Below are positions 26,218 to 36,864 of a DNA stretch of 62,981 nucleotides, piece by piece. The position numbers and the translations under genes were made by a program. The notes below the pieces were generated by a model. The model searched no databases and was not told the origin of the DNA. It was given only the letters and a program-made list of their open reading frames with translations. The DNA comes from Rubrivivax sp. (GTDB lineage: Bacteria > Pseudomonadota > Gammaproteobacteria > Burkholderiales > Burkholderiaceae_C), in assembly GCA_020852865.1 (NCBI GenBank), contig JADYZZ010000004.1, positions 1 to 62,981 of the forward strand, given 5' to 3'. Each line of letters opens with the position of its first letter. The first letter of the stretch is position 1.

Positions 26218-26763
26218 ATGAGCCAAGCCGAGAATTCCGCCGCCGGGCCGCAGCAGGCGCCGCCCGAGGGCGAGCTCCACATGCCGGGGCGGTTGTTCGC
26301 GACGGCGGCCCTTGCGTTCTTGTTGCCGGTGTTCGTGATCTGGCTGCTCGCCAGCTTCGTGTTCGGCGGCAAGACGGTGGCGGGGGGCGAGTCGACGAGC
26401 GCGGAGGCCGTGGCGCGCCGTCTGCAGCGCGTGGGCACGATCGAGCTGCGCGAGGCGGCAAGCGCCGCCGCGCCGCGCACCGGCGAGGAGCTCTACACCG
26501 CGGTGTGCTCGGCCTGCCACGGCAGCGGCGCCGCGGGTGCGCCCAAGTTCGGCGACCAGGCCGCCTGGGCGCCGCGCATCAAGACGGGTTTCGACGCGCT
26601 GCTGCACTCGGCCTTGAACGGCAAGGGTGCGATGCCCAAGCAAGGCGGCGGTGCGTACAGCGACTACGAGATCGCGCGCGCCGTGGTCTACATGGCCGAC
26701 AAGGGCGGCGCCAAGTTCGAAGAGCCCAAGCCGCCGGCCGACGCGGCGAGCGCGCCGAAGTGA
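26218..26763 (+). CDS. Cytochrome c5 family monoheme protein
   Basis: This 181-residue protein has one transmembrane segment at about 26-47 and a periplasmic monoheme domain with CSACHG. The haem-domain order GEELYTAVCSACHGSG, then GAPKFGD, then GAMPKQGG (axial Met) and YMAD is that of cytochrome c5. The start at 26218 has GAGGA 5 nt upstream; an ATG at 26203 is possible. The likely role is electron transfer to a terminal oxidase or other periplasmic acceptor. Confidence 0.88.
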   Translation: MSQAENSAAGPQQAPPEGELHMPGRLFATAALAFLLPVFVIWLLASFVFGGKTVAGGESTSAEAVARRLQRVGTIELREAASAAAPRTGEELYTAVCSACHGSGAAGAPKFGDQAAWAPRIKTGFDALLHSALNGKGAMPKQGGGAYSDYEIARAVVYMADKGGAKFEEPKPPADAASAPK

Positions 26764-26890
26764 GCGCCGCGCGCTGGTGTGCGGTCCGGGCGCCACACCG
26801 GGCCGCTGTCGAGGCGCCAGGCGGCGTGTGTACCGCAGGCGACGCGGGCCGCAGCCGCAAGCCCAAGCGCGCCGGGCGCAGCGCGTGCGC

Positions 26891-27349
26891 TCAATGCAGC
26901 GTCGAGGGCGCGTCGTCGGGGCCGGAGGGCTCGTGCACCGTGCCCGGGCTGGCGTGATGCGCGGCGAGGCGCCAGCCCTGCGCCGTCTTCAGGTAGACAT
27001 TGCTGGCGAACACCCAGGCTTCGTGCACGCCGCCGCCTTCGGCCGGCACCACCACGCGCTCGACCAGATGGTGCAGCGCGCCGCCCGACCAGACCAGGCG
27101 GTGCACCTGCTCGGGAAGCACCGGGATGCCGCCGCGCGCGAAGATGGCCTCGAAGCTGGCGCGGATGGCCGCCGCGCCGATGACGCGCGCGCCGCCCGGA
27201 TGCACGCAGACGATCTCGTCGTCGTCGGCCCAGACCGCCATCAGCCGCTCGAGGTCGGCGCGCTGCAGCGCCTCGTAGAACTCGGCTTCCACGTCGTCGG
27301 CGCTGCCGCTCACGGCGGGCGGCAGGCGGCGGCTCATCGGACGGTTCAT
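26891..27349 (-). CDS. NTF2-like (SnoaL/DUF4440-type) protein
   Basis: This small 152-residue protein has an NTF2-like cone fold, suggested by EFYEALQRADLERLMAVWADDDEIVCVHPGG-like spacing and the later AWVFASNVYLKTAQGWRLAAHHAS strands. Such proteins bind small ligands or serve as folding partners. No active site can be named. It converges with the cytochrome c5 gene and lies 22 bp after the start-side neighbour's stop region, close to the caspase gene on the same strand, but is encoded downstream of it. Confidence 0.8.
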   Translation of the reverse strand: MNRPMSRRLPPAVSGSADDVEAEFYEALQRADLERLMAVWADDDEIVCVHPGGARVIGAAAIRASFEAIFARGGIPVLPEQVHRLVWSGGALHHLVERVVVPAEGGGVHEAWVFASNVYLKTAQGWRLAAHHASPGTVHEPSGPDDAPSTLH

Positions 27350-27371
27350 CGGGCGACGGCGGCGCGGCCGC

Positions 27372-28997
27372 TCAGGGCCGGCAGAACTGCGTCAGCAACT
27401 GCGCGGCCGCCTGGCTCGCCTGCGCGCGGACCAGACTCGCGGCGATCGCCTCGACGTCGCTGCCGGCGTAGGAGTCGTCGCGCAGCACGCTGCTGGCCAG
27501 GCGCCGGCCGGCCGCGGAATCGATCGTCGCGGCGCTGCTGACGCTCACCTCGTTGACGCGCAGCAGCGCGTGCGGGCGGGCCTGCACGCTGAGCGTGCCG
27601 CGGACGACGTAGTCGCCCGTGCCCTGCACCTGCATGCCGGCTTGCTGCAGCGCCTTGGTCAGCGCGCCGGCGAAGGCGCCGCCCGGCGGCTCGTCGAGTT
27701 GCAGGCGCAGCCTGGCGCCGCGCCGCGCGGGCGGGCAGGCCAGCGCGGCGAGCTGCTGCGCGGCGCTGCGCTCGCGCCCCTGCGGCGAGGCCTCGTCCAT
27801 CCTGGCTTCCTCGGCCGAGAAGCTGAAGCCGCCCGCCGCCGGCGCGCCCTGGCGCGCGAGACCGGCGGCGCGGCTCGCGTCACCGTCGGAGCGCGCGGCC
27901 AGCGAGCGCGCCTGCGGTGCGTGCTTGCCTTCGGGAAAGCGCTCCAGATACGCGCGGTAGGCCGAGGGCTGCGCCGTTCCGGCGACCATGTTCCACAGTT
28001 CGTCGTCGAGATCGGCGCCGGCCGTCGGGGCGGCGCCGGCGCTGCCGGGCTGGAAGTAGAAGTCGCCTTCGAGCGAGGTGCTCTCCCAGGGGATCTGGCG
28101 GCCCGCCGAGGCCTGCTTGACGGCCACGCGCGTGCGCTTGAAGACGTCCTCGACCTTGAGGCCGGGCGTCGTCATGAAGCGCAGCAGCTGGCTCGTGTAC
28201 AGGCCGTTGCCGGCGGCGCCGTCGGCCGCCTCGGCGCCGGGCGCGGTGGCAAAGGCGACGATCGAGCCGGTGGGCGCGTCCATCTGCGCCAGGCCGCCGC
28301 TGCCGCCGCTGCGCGAGGCGCGCACGAAGGGGTTGTTGCGGCAGGCGTCGAGGATCACGATGTTGAGCGGGTTGTGCGCCGCCTCCATCTTGGCCAGCAC
28401 CTGGCCGACGTCGAAGGCCTTGTACGGCACTTCGTCCTCGCGCTCGATGTCGGCGTCGACCGGCAGCAAGAAGTTGCGCCCCTTGACCTGCACGCCGTGG
28501 CCGGCGTAGTAGAAGAGCCCCACGCCGCGCTGCAGCGCATCGCCGAAGCGGCGCACGCCCTCGTTCATCTGCGCCAGCGAGGCGTTCTCCAGGCTGATGA
28601 CGTCGAAGCCCATGCGGCGCAGCGCGTCGGCCATCGCGCGTGCGTCGTTCAACGGGTTGGCCAGCGGCGTGCTGCGGTAGCCGGCGTTGCCGATCACGAG
28701 CGCGACGCGCGGGCCGGCGGGCGCAGCCGCCGCAGCGGCGTTCGGCAGCAGCAGGCTGCCGCCGGCGACGAAGGCCGCGGCGAGCGCGCACAGGACGATC
28801 GACGCGACGATGGCGCGCAGCGCGTCGGGCGGGCGCCGCGCGAACCGCGTGCGCTGCGCGTGGAAGGCGTGGCGTCCGTGGGGGGCTTGCGCGGCGTCGG
28901 CCGCGTACGCCGCGTGCGATGCGTGCGATGCGTGCGATGCGTGCGCTGCGCGCGCCGCGTGCGCCGCCGACATCGCCGAAACGGCCCGGCGCAGCAT
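27372..28997 (-). CDS. Caspase family (peptidase C14) membrane protein
   Basis: This 541-residue metacaspase-like protein has a short cytoplasmic N-terminus, one transmembrane segment at about 61-84 and an extracytoplasmic p20-like domain beginning RVALVIGNAGY at 97. The dyad is His167 in YYAGHGV and Cys219 in VILDACRNNPF. The C-terminal ~130 residues form a separate domain with a Cys near each end. The N-terminal Ser-His-Ala repeats come from four copies of a 9-bp unit (28913-28948). The ATG is 1 nt beyond the stop of the CsgG-like gene, so the two are translationally coupled and probably work together at the envelope. Substrate unknown. Confidence 0.88.
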   Translation of the reverse strand: MLRRAVSAMSAAHAARAAHASHASHASHAAYAADAAQAPHGRHAFHAQRTRFARRPPDALRAIVASIVLCALAAAFVAGGSLLLPNAAAAAAPAGPRVALVIGNAGYRSTPLANPLNDARAMADALRRMGFDVISLENASLAQMNEGVRRFGDALQRGVGLFYYAGHGVQVKGRNFLLPVDADIEREDEVPYKAFDVGQVLAKMEAAHNPLNIVILDACRNNPFVRASRSGGSGGLAQMDAPTGSIVAFATAPGAEAADGAAGNGLYTSQLLRFMTTPGLKVEDVFKRTRVAVKQASAGRQIPWESTSLEGDFYFQPGSAGAAPTAGADLDDELWNMVAGTAQPSAYRAYLERFPEGKHAPQARSLAARSDGDASRAAGLARQGAPAAGGFSFSAEEARMDEASPQGRERSAAQQLAALACPPARRGARLRLQLDEPPGGAFAGALTKALQQAGMQVQGTGDYVVRGTLSVQARPHALLRVNEVSVSSAATIDSAAGRRLASSVLRDDSYAGSDVEAIAASLVRAQASQAAAQLLTQFCRP

Positions 28998-28998
28998 G

Positions 28999-29841
28999 CT
29001 ACTTGTAGCGCGCGTCGATCTCGGCCACGCTCTTTTGCACCAGCCGCTGCACGAGGCTGTCGAGCGTGAGCTGGCCGCTGGCGCGCTGGCTGACGCCCAG
29101 CACCGAGGTCGACGTGGCGCCGAGCTCCATCTTCTCCTCGAAGTAGCCGTTGGCCACCTGCTCGGCCGAGTTGGCGTTGAGGATCTTGTAGCGCAGGCCG
29201 ATGTTCCAGACCTTGGCGTCCTCGCTCGTGCGCACCGAGTCGGCCACCGTCGAGCCGGCGGCGGCGGCCTTGCCGCTGCCGAAGATGCCGATCAGGCGCG
29301 CGGCGGCGCCGCCGTCGAAGCCGCCGCCCGAGGTGGCCACCGGTTCGGCCTTCAGGATGTCGAACTTGAGCACCCAGCGCGTGGTGGCGATGCTGCCCTT
29401 CTGGAAGGCGCGCTGTGCCTGTGCTGCGTTGCCCACGTTGTAGGCGAGCTCCATCTCGCGCAGCAGCGGCCCGAGCTGGTTGCGCTCGAGCACTGTGAAG
29501 TTGGCGCGCGTGAGCTCGATCTCGGCGAAGTCGGCGATGTTGTTGGCCGTCACGCGCTGCGTGAAGGTGGCGTTGTTGCTCTTGATCTCGCCGGGCAGCA
29601 CGATGAGGCGCGGCCCCTTCTTGGCGGCGTTGGCGTATTCGACGGTCCTGGCCTGCGCCGTGTCGGCGCGCTGGTTGGCGTCGGTCGACGCGCGCCCGCC
29701 GGCGATCGGCGAAGGGTTGCCGTCCTGGCGCACGCCGCCGCCCATGGTGCCGCCGACGCAGGCGGCCAGGGCCGCTGCCGCGGCCGATGCGCCGGCGACG
29801 CGCCAGCCTGCGTGCCAAAGCGCTGCGAATCGTGCTTGCAT
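28999..29841 (-). CDS. CsgG/HfaB-like lipoprotein
   Basis: This 280-residue exported protein has a leader ending in a lipobox-like AALAAC. CsgG-like order is seen: LIVLPGEIKSNN, AEIELTRANFTVLERNQL, then GSIATTRWVLKFDILKAEP, TSGGGFDGG and VWNIGLRYKILN. In curli systems CsgG makes an outer-membrane channel; other relatives (LpoB, HfaB type) are accessory lipoproteins. No curli genes are nearby. Start ATG 29841 has AAGGGG 7 nt upstream. The gene is coupled to the caspase-like gene by a 1-nt spacing. Confidence 0.82.
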   Translation of the reverse strand: MQARFAALWHAGWRVAGASAAAAALAACVGGTMGGGVRQDGNPSPIAGGRASTDANQRADTAQARTVEYANAAKKGPRLIVLPGEIKSNNATFTQRVTANNIADFAEIELTRANFTVLERNQLGPLLREMELAYNVGNAAQAQRAFQKGSIATTRWVLKFDILKAEPVATSGGGFDGGAAARLIGIFGSGKAAAAGSTVADSVRTSEDAKVWNIGLRYKILNANSAEQVANGYFEEKMELGATSTSVLGVSQRASGQLTLDSLVQRLVQKSVAEIDARYK

Positions 29842-29985
29842 GCTCGAACCCCTTGCGACGCAACCGAAGCCGCAAAGTGTAGGCATTCGCTGCCGCCGCG
29901 CAAGGCGGCCGCGCCCGCGCTCGCCCGGCGGGGAGGGAATATTTGCCGGACTCGGGCCCGGCCGCCTGGCCGCGCGCGGCCGCCT

Positions 29986-31479
<1,494 letters not shown>

Positions 31480-31786
31480 GACGGTGGTTTCTCCCGGAGG
31501 TGCGCGGCCGATGCGCGCAACGGGCGCCACGCCTGGCGTCGGATTCCAGGCCCGGCGCGCGCTGCGCGCTGCGCGGCCTGCACTGTGCCATGGCCGCGCC
31601 CGGCCGCTCCCAGGGCGGTTATCGTGGCGTCGATCGGCCGGCGCGCGCGCGTCGGTCGCGCTGCCCCGGCCGCCCGCCCGTCCCGCCCGCCTTGCCCGCC
31701 CGCTTCTGCCCCCGCCCGTTTCGCCCCGCCCGTTTCGCCCCGCCCCGCCCCGCCCTGCGACACCCCTTGCGGCCGCCCTCCCTGCG

Positions 31787-32794
31787 ATGAGCCCTGCGCG
31801 AAAGAACCTGCTCGCCGGCACCGGCTTCGCGCTGGGCGCCGGGCTGATGTGGGGGCTGGTGTTCGTGGTGCCGCTGCTGCTGCCGCAGTATCCGGCGCCG
31901 CTGTTGTCGGCCGCGCGTTACCTGGCGTTCGGCCTCGTCGCGCTGCCGCTGGCCTGGTTCGACCGGCGCGCGCTCGGCGCGCTCACACGTGCCGACTGGC
32001 GCGCCGCGCTCGCCCTGGGGGTGGTCGGCAACCTGCTGTACTACCTCTTCCTCGCCGCCGCGATCCAGCGCGCCGGCGCGCCGCTGCCGACGATGCTCAT
32101 CGGCACGCTGCCGGTGGTGATCGCCGTCGTCTCCAACCTGCGCCAGCGCGGCGCCGCCACGGCGACGCACGCGGGCCGTCTGCGGTGGCGGCGGCTCGTG
32201 CCTTCGCTCGCGCTGATCGGCGCGGGCATCGCCCTGGTCCACCACGCAGAGCTGCTGCGCCTGCACGCCGATCCGGCGGCCGACCTCGAACGCTACGGCC
32301 TCGGAGCGCTGCTCGCCCTGGGCGCGGTGGCCTGCTGGACCTGGTACCCGATCCGCAACGCCGAGTGGCTGCGCGCGCACGCCGGGCGCTCGCCGCGCAC
32401 CTGGGCTACCGCACAGGGCGTGGCGACGCTGCCGTTGGCCGCGCTCGGCTTCGGCGCGTTCTGGCTCTGGCAGGTCGCGGGCGCGCCGGGCGGTTCCTCG
32501 TTCGCGATGCCCTTCGGCCCGACTTCGGGGCGCTTCGTCGGCCTCATGCTCGCCATGGGCCTGCTCGCCTCATGGCTGGGCACGCTGTGCTGGAACGAGG
32601 CGAGCCAGCGTCTGCCGACGACGCTGGCCGGGCAGCTCATCGTCTTCGAGACGCTCGCCGCGCTTGCCTACGCACTGGCGCTGCGCGGCCAGGCACCGCC
32701 GGCAGCGACTCTGGCCGGCGCCGCGCTGCTCGTGGCCGGGGTGGCGTGGGCGTTGCGCGCGCCCCAGGCGCCGGCGCCGGCGATGCCGGCCTGA
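31787..32794 (+). CDS. EamA (DMT) family transporter
   Basis: This 335-residue inner-membrane protein has about ten transmembrane segments. It starts [19 protein letters not shown] with [13 protein letters not shown] in the first helix, typical of the DMT superfamily with two EamA repeats. Direction and substrate cannot be read. The upstream 70 bp are very C-rich with a doubled CCCGTTTCGCCCCG motif. Its stop is immediately followed by copy B of the palindromic element. Confidence 0.85.
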   Translation: MSPARKNLLAGTGFALGAGLMWGLVFVVPLLLPQYPAPLLSAARYLAFGLVALPLAWFDRRALGALTRADWRAALALGVVGNLLYYLFLAAAIQRAGAPLPTMLIGTLPVVIAVVSNLRQRGAATATHAGRLRWRRLVPSLALIGAGIALVHHAELLRLHADPAADLERYGLGALLALGAVACWTWYPIRNAEWLRAHAGRSPRTWATAQGVATLPLAALGFGAFWLWQVAGAPGGSSFAMPFGPTSGRFVGLMLAMGLLASWLGTLCWNEASQRLPTTLAGQLIVFETLAALAYALALRGQAPPAATLAGAALLVAGVAWALRAPQAPAPAMPA

Positions 32795-32949
32795 GAGCCG
32801 GTGAAGACATGAACCACGCCCGCGTGGGCCCCTGCAAAGGGCCCGATCTGGGCGCGAAGCCGAAGCTGGGGTTGGGCCCCAGTGAGACTTCGCATCGGCG
32901 AGGGGGCCCTTTGGCACCGCTGCGCGGGCGCGATTCGTCTCTTCAGGTC
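32795..32949. repeat. Palindromic element, expanded MITE-like copy B
   Basis: This ~155-bp element begins directly after the EamA stop. The left arm contains GTGAAGACATGAACC and CGCCCGCG; the right arm contains CGCGGGCGCGATTCG and CTCTTCAG, about 19 of 24 matched bases. Inside these arms lies a second inverted repeat, GCAAAGGGCCC versus GGGCCCTTTGG. The nested arms give an imperfect terminal inverted repeat of about 45 bp around a 60-bp core. No transposase is inside it. Confidence 0.65.
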
Positions 32950-33186
32950 GGAGGCGTGACGGCGCAGGTCGATCGCCGGCCCGGCCGTGGTGCCCCGATG
33001 CTGGATGCCGCTTGCATCGCGAGGGCGTCTTGCGGCGGGCCCGGCTGCGGCGGCAAGTCACCTCGAGCGCCCGAGCCAGACCCTCGCCCGGGCCGTCGAC
33101 GCAGGCCCTGTCCCCAGCTCGGACGAGGCGCCGGATCGTCGCGGCGCGCAGAATCGGCCGGCAAGGTCCGCCACGGGGAGCAGCGC

Positions 33187-33654
33187 ATGCACTTCGCCGA
33201 GAGAACGTTTCGCGATGCGCTTGGGAATCTGGTCATTCAGAGCAGGCTGGGGCCTGCGGTCGGCCGAAGCGGGTTCGAAAAGCGGTTCTTCTCCGGGGTG
33301 GAGTTCGGCCTCGCGGGCTGGCAGCGCGCACACAGCCAAGGTGCGGGCACGGGCCACGAGAGCGCCGAAGGGATCAGATTCGCCCCGCCTGAGGTGAATC
33401 AGGCCTACCAGAATCACGGCATCGAGAGGTTCCTGCGCACGCTCGTCGTCGAGAACCCCACGCTCGAGCTCTGGCTGACTACCGTGACCAGTACCCACCC
33501 GAGGACGCTGCGTCTCGAGGAGATCCAGTACCGGGTCGACGCCGTGCACCACGGCACGTCGCGCTGCTTGCTCGAAGCGAGCATCGAGGTGAGCAACGAC
33601 ACGGAGCGACCGCGCATCACGGTGCACGCGAAGCTGCTGCCGCAGAGCAGGTGA
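33187..33654 (+). CDS. Orphan polymorphic toxin type 4-like domain
   Basis: This 155-residue protein resembles the C-terminal domain called polymorphic toxin type 4, as I remember it. The blocks are an early FxSGVEFGLxxWQRAHSQG, GTGHESAEGI, VNQAYQNHGIERFLRTL, then TLRLEEIQYRVDAV. Such domains normally sit at the end of long secreted Rhs or contact-dependent toxins. Here it is alone with its own GGGGAG six bases before the ATG and no delivery domain; an in-frame ATG at 32998 would add 63 residues of no recognisable fold. No immunity gene is evident next to it. Base composition looks less GC-extreme than neighbours. It may be a displaced toxin cassette or a domesticated remnant. Confidence 0.6.
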   Translation: MHFAERTFRDALGNLVIQSRLGPAVGRSGFEKRFFSGVEFGLAGWQRAHSQGAGTGHESAEGIRFAPPEVNQAYQNHGIERFLRTLVVENPTLELWLTTVTSTHPRTLRLEEIQYRVDAVHHGTSRCLLEASIEVSNDTERPRITVHAKLLPQSR

Positions 33655-33771
33655 GGCCCGAGCCGATGCGGGCGCTGCGCAGCGGCCATGTCATCGTGCC
33701 CCGCCGGGCGCGGCAAGCGACGGTGACGAGGCCTGCGATGCCGCCTGCCGCTGCGAGGCGCGCCCCCGCGC

Positions 33772-35013
33772 CTACGCCAGCGCCTCGTCCAGCACTTCGA
33801 CCCAATGCCGCACCGGCGTCGCGGTGCCGGCCTGCAGATGCTGGATGCAGCCGATGTTGGCGCTGACGATGGCCTGAGGCTCGACGGCGGCCAGCTGCGC
33901 GAGCTTGCGCTCGCGCAGCTGCGTGGCCAGCTCGGGCTGCAGCAGGCTGTAGGTGCCGGCCGAGCCGCAGCACAGATGGCTTTCGGCCGGCAGGCTCACC
34001 TCGAAGCCGAGCGCACGCAGCCCCTGCTCGACCTGGCCGGCGAGCCGCTGGCCATGCTGCAGCGTGCACGGCGGGTGGTAGGCGAGCTTGCGCGTCCTGG
34101 GCCCGCGCAGCTTGCCGGCGAGCGCCGGCACGAGCGCGGGCAGCAACTCGCACAGATCCCGGGCCAGCGCGCTCACGCGTGCGGCACGGTCGGCGTACTC
34201 GGGGTCGTGCGCGAGCGCCTGCCCGTACTCCTTGACCGCCAGGCCGCAGGCCGAGGCGTTCATCACGATCGCCTCGACCTTGCCCTGAGCGGTGAGGCCC
34301 TGCACGAGCGGCCACCAGGCGTCGATGTTGCGCCGTGCGTCGGCCAGCCCGCCGGCGACATCGCCCAGGTGCGTGCGCAGCGCGCCGCAACAGCCGGCGG
34401 CGTCGGCCACGAGGGTCTGGATGCCGGCGGCGTCGAGCACGCGTGCGGTGGCGCTGTTGATGTTGGGCATCAGCGCCGGCTGCACGCAGCCCAGCAGCAG
34501 CAGCACCTTGCGCGCGTGCTCGCGCTGCGGCCAGCGGTGCGCGCGCGCGTCGCTGCGCGGCGGGACCTTGGCCGCGAGGGCTGCCGGCAGCAGCGCACGC
34601 ACGCTCTGGCCGAGCGCCAGCGCGGGTTTGAACAGCGGCGAAGTGAGGCCGCCCCTGAGCGCACTGCGCACGACCTTGTCCGCAGGCGCGCGCGCGACGC
34701 GCTCCTCGACGATGCGCCGGCCGATGTCGAAGAGCCGGCCGTAGGCCACGCCGCTCGGACAGGTGGTCTCGCAGTTGCGGCAGGTCAGGCAGCGGTCCAG
34801 GTGCAGCTGCGTCTTGCGCGTGACCGCGGCGCCCTCGAGCACCTGCTTCATCAGGTAGATGCGTCCGCGCGGGCTGTCGAGCTCGTCGCCGAGCAGCAAG
34901 TAGGTGGGGCAGGTGGCCAGGCAGAAGCCGCAGTGCACGCATTGGCGCAGGATGGCTTCGGCTTCCTCGCCCTCGCGCGTGTTGCGGAATTCGGCGGCCA
35001 GTTGCGTCTGCAT
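33772..35013 (-). CDS. glcF: Glycolate oxidase iron-sulfur subunit
   Basis: This 413-residue subunit carries two [4Fe-4S] motifs, CVHCGFCLATCP near 34 and CLTCRNCETTCP near 84. Two CCG-type domains follow (AGCCGALRTH and LCCGSAGTYS), as in GlcF and LldE-like proteins. It passes electrons from the GlcD flavin to the quinone pool during glycolate oxidation to glyoxylate. It is the last gene of the glc run, but a methyltransferase gene and a palindromic element separate it from glcE. Confidence 0.95.
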   Translation of the reverse strand: MQTQLAAEFRNTREGEEAEAILRQCVHCGFCLATCPTYLLLGDELDSPRGRIYLMKQVLEGAAVTRKTQLHLDRCLTCRNCETTCPSGVAYGRLFDIGRRIVEERVARAPADKVVRSALRGGLTSPLFKPALALGQSVRALLPAALAAKVPPRSDARAHRWPQREHARKVLLLLGCVQPALMPNINSATARVLDAAGIQTLVADAAGCCGALRTHLGDVAGGLADARRNIDAWWPLVQGLTAQGKVEAIVMNASACGLAVKEYGQALAHDPEYADRAARVSALARDLCELLPALVPALAGKLRGPRTRKLAYHPPCTLQHGQRLAGQVEQGLRALGFEVSLPAESHLCCGSAGTYSLLQPELATQLRERKLAQLAAVEPQAIVSANIGCIQHLQAGTATPVRHWVEVLDEALA

Positions 35014-35050
35014 GGGGCAAGGCGTTGGAGGCGGCTGGGTACGGCGCACG

Positions 35051-35100
35051 GAGCCTGTGAAGATGAATCACGCGGGCGCGATTCACATTTTCACAGGCTC
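35051..35100. repeat. Palindromic element, compact copy C
   Basis: This 50-bp near-perfect palindrome starts GAGCCTGTGAAGATGAATC and ends TTTTCACAGGCTC, with outer arms GAGCCTGTGAA exactly inverted and a GC-rich loop (CGCGGGCGCG). It overlaps the methyltransferase stop codon: the last residues, EPVKM, are encoded in the arm. It is the clearest full-length copy. Confidence 0.8.
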
Positions 35101-35766
35101 TCGGCCGAGCTCGTACTCGAGCGCCCAGTAATGCGTCCACGCGCGCCACTGCGGGCGGCGCGCGCGCGGGCCGAGCAGCGCCAGCGCCTCGTCGCGCGTC
35201 GGGAAGTTCTTCAGCACCTCGTAGGTGGAGCCGTCGTCGAGCCGGCGCAGCTGGTAGGTGTTGCCCTCGGCGTCGCGGCGCGCGATCGGCGTGCTGCTCC
35301 CGGGCACGTACGCATTGTCGATGAACACGACGCGCGCGCCGCGCTCCAGCCGCGCGTGCAGCCGCGCCAGCCACTCGGGCAGCCGGGCCAGCGGCACATG
35401 GCTCCACCAGCAGCCGGCGAAAGCGGCGTCGAACGGCTCGTCGACGAGCCCGGCCAGCGTGTAGGCATCGAGCCGCGCCAGGCGCACGCAGGCCGGCAGC
35501 GGCTTGGTCCGCGCGATGTCCAGCGTCTGCGGGTTGACGTCGCTGGCCAGCCACTCGCGCGCGTGGCGCGCGGCGTGCGGCGTCCACCAACCGGTGCCGC
35601 AGGCGATCTCGAGGACGCGGCGGCCGGCAAACGGGCCCTCGGGCCCGGCCAGCCAGGCCTGCATCGCATGCAGGTCGGCCTGGCGCTCGGGCTTGTGGTA
35701 AACGCGCTCGTACTGGGCCGCGCGCTGTGCGTAGTAGCGCTGCATGTCACGCACGACGTCGGTCAT
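35083..35766 (-). CDS. Class I SAM-dependent methyltransferase within the glc operon
   Basis: This 227-residue protein has SAM-binding motif I VLEIACGTGWWT near residue 50 and the later acidic position LASDVNPQT. Its substrate is unknown. It begins 12 bp after glcE and precedes glcF, so it divides the usual glcDEF unit. The final residues are encoded by the arm of the palindromic element, so the C-terminus may have been altered by that insertion. Confidence 0.85.
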   Translation of the reverse strand: MTDVVRDMQRYYAQRAAQYERVYHKPERQADLHAMQAWLAGPEGPFAGRRVLEIACGTGWWTPHAARHAREWLASDVNPQTLDIARTKPLPACVRLARLDAYTLAGLVDEPFDAAFAGCWWSHVPLARLPEWLARLHARLERGARVVFIDNAYVPGSSTPIARRDAEGNTYQLRRLDDGSTYEVLKNFPTRDEALALLGPRARRPQWRAWTHYWALEYELGREPVKM

Positions 35767-35778
35767 CGGCGCCGCCCT

Positions 35779-36864
35779 TCAGAGCCCCGGATACAGGCGG
35801 CTGCGGTCGAACACGCGGTCGGGATCGAAGGCCTCGACGACCCGGCGCTGGATGCGCGCCGCTGCCGGCGCCAGCGGCGTGAACACCCCGCAGGATTTGT
35901 CGCGGCCGCGGAACAGCGTCGCGTGGCCGCCGGCGCGCGCCGCGCTCTCGCGCAGCAGCGCCGCCGGGGCGCTGGTGCACAGCCAGCGCTGCGCGCCGCC
36001 CCATTCGACGAGCTGCTCGCCCGGCAGATCGAGCGGCGGCGCCGTGCACGGCAGCGCGAGCCGCCACAGGCCGGCGCCGCCTTGCACCGCCTTGGCGGCG
36101 CCGACGAAGAACTCGTCGCGGTGGTCGCGCAGGCCCTGCCAGAAGCCGGCGGCGAGCATCGGCTCGATGGCCTCGCCGCCGAGCTGTGCCCGCGCCGCCT
36201 GCACGGCCGCCGCGGCGCCGGCCAGCCGCACGACCAGCATGCCTTCCCACCAGGCGCTGGCGTTGAGCGGCAGCGGCCGGCCGCCCCACTCGTTGACGCG
36301 GCGCAGCGCCGCGGCCTGGTCGAGTTCGAAGCGCAGCGTCGCCTGTGCGGCCGGCAGCGGCAGCACCTTGAGCGAGACCTCGCAGATGACGCCCAGCACG
36401 CCCAGCGAGCCGGCCAGCACGCGCGCGATGTCGTAGCCGGCGACGTTCTTCATCACCTGGCCGCCGAAGGCCAGCAGCTCGCCGCGCCCGCTGATCATCG
36501 TCGCGCCGAGCAAGTAGTCGCGCACGCCGCCGGCGGCCGCGCGGGCCGGGCCGGCCAGCCCGGCGGCCACCATGCCGCCGACCGTGCCGCCGGGGGCGAA
36601 GCGCGGCGGCTCGAACGGCAGGCACTGGCCGCGTTCGGCCAGCGCCGCCTCGAGCGCATCCAGCGGGGTACCGGCACGCACGCTGACGACGAGCTCGCTC
36701 GGCGCGTAGGCGCCGATGCCGGCGAGGGCGCCCACGTCGAGCGGCTCGCCCTGCGCCGCCTCGCCGTAGAAGGCCTTGGTGCCGCCGCCGCGGATCGCGA
36801 GCCGGCGGCCCTCGGCGCGGGCCTTGCGCACCCGCTCGACGAGCTCGGCGAGCGCCGGCTCCAT
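35779..36864 (-). CDS. glcE: Glycolate oxidase FAD-binding subunit
   Basis: This 361-residue subunit has the PCMH-type FAD-binding domain: LAIRGGGTKAF, VRAGTPLDALEAAL, FAPGGTVGGMVAAGLAGP and GGQVMKNVAGYDIARVLAGSLG. GlcE is the smaller FAD protein of glycolate oxidase. Its ATG overlaps the glcD stop (ATGA), indicating coupling. Confidence 0.95.
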   Translation of the reverse strand: MEPALAELVERVRKARAEGRRLAIRGGGTKAFYGEAAQGEPLDVGALAGIGAYAPSELVVSVRAGTPLDALEAALAERGQCLPFEPPRFAPGGTVGGMVAAGLAGPARAAAGGVRDYLLGATMISGRGELLAFGGQVMKNVAGYDIARVLAGSLGVLGVICEVSLKVLPLPAAQATLRFELDQAAALRRVNEWGGRPLPLNASAWWEGMLVVRLAGAAAAVQAARAQLGGEAIEPMLAAGFWQGLRDHRDEFFVGAAKAVQGGAGLWRLALPCTAPPLDLPGEQLVEWGGAQRWLCTSAPAALLRESAARAGGHATLFRGRDKSCGVFTPLAPAAARIQRRVVEAFDPDRVFDRSRLYPGL

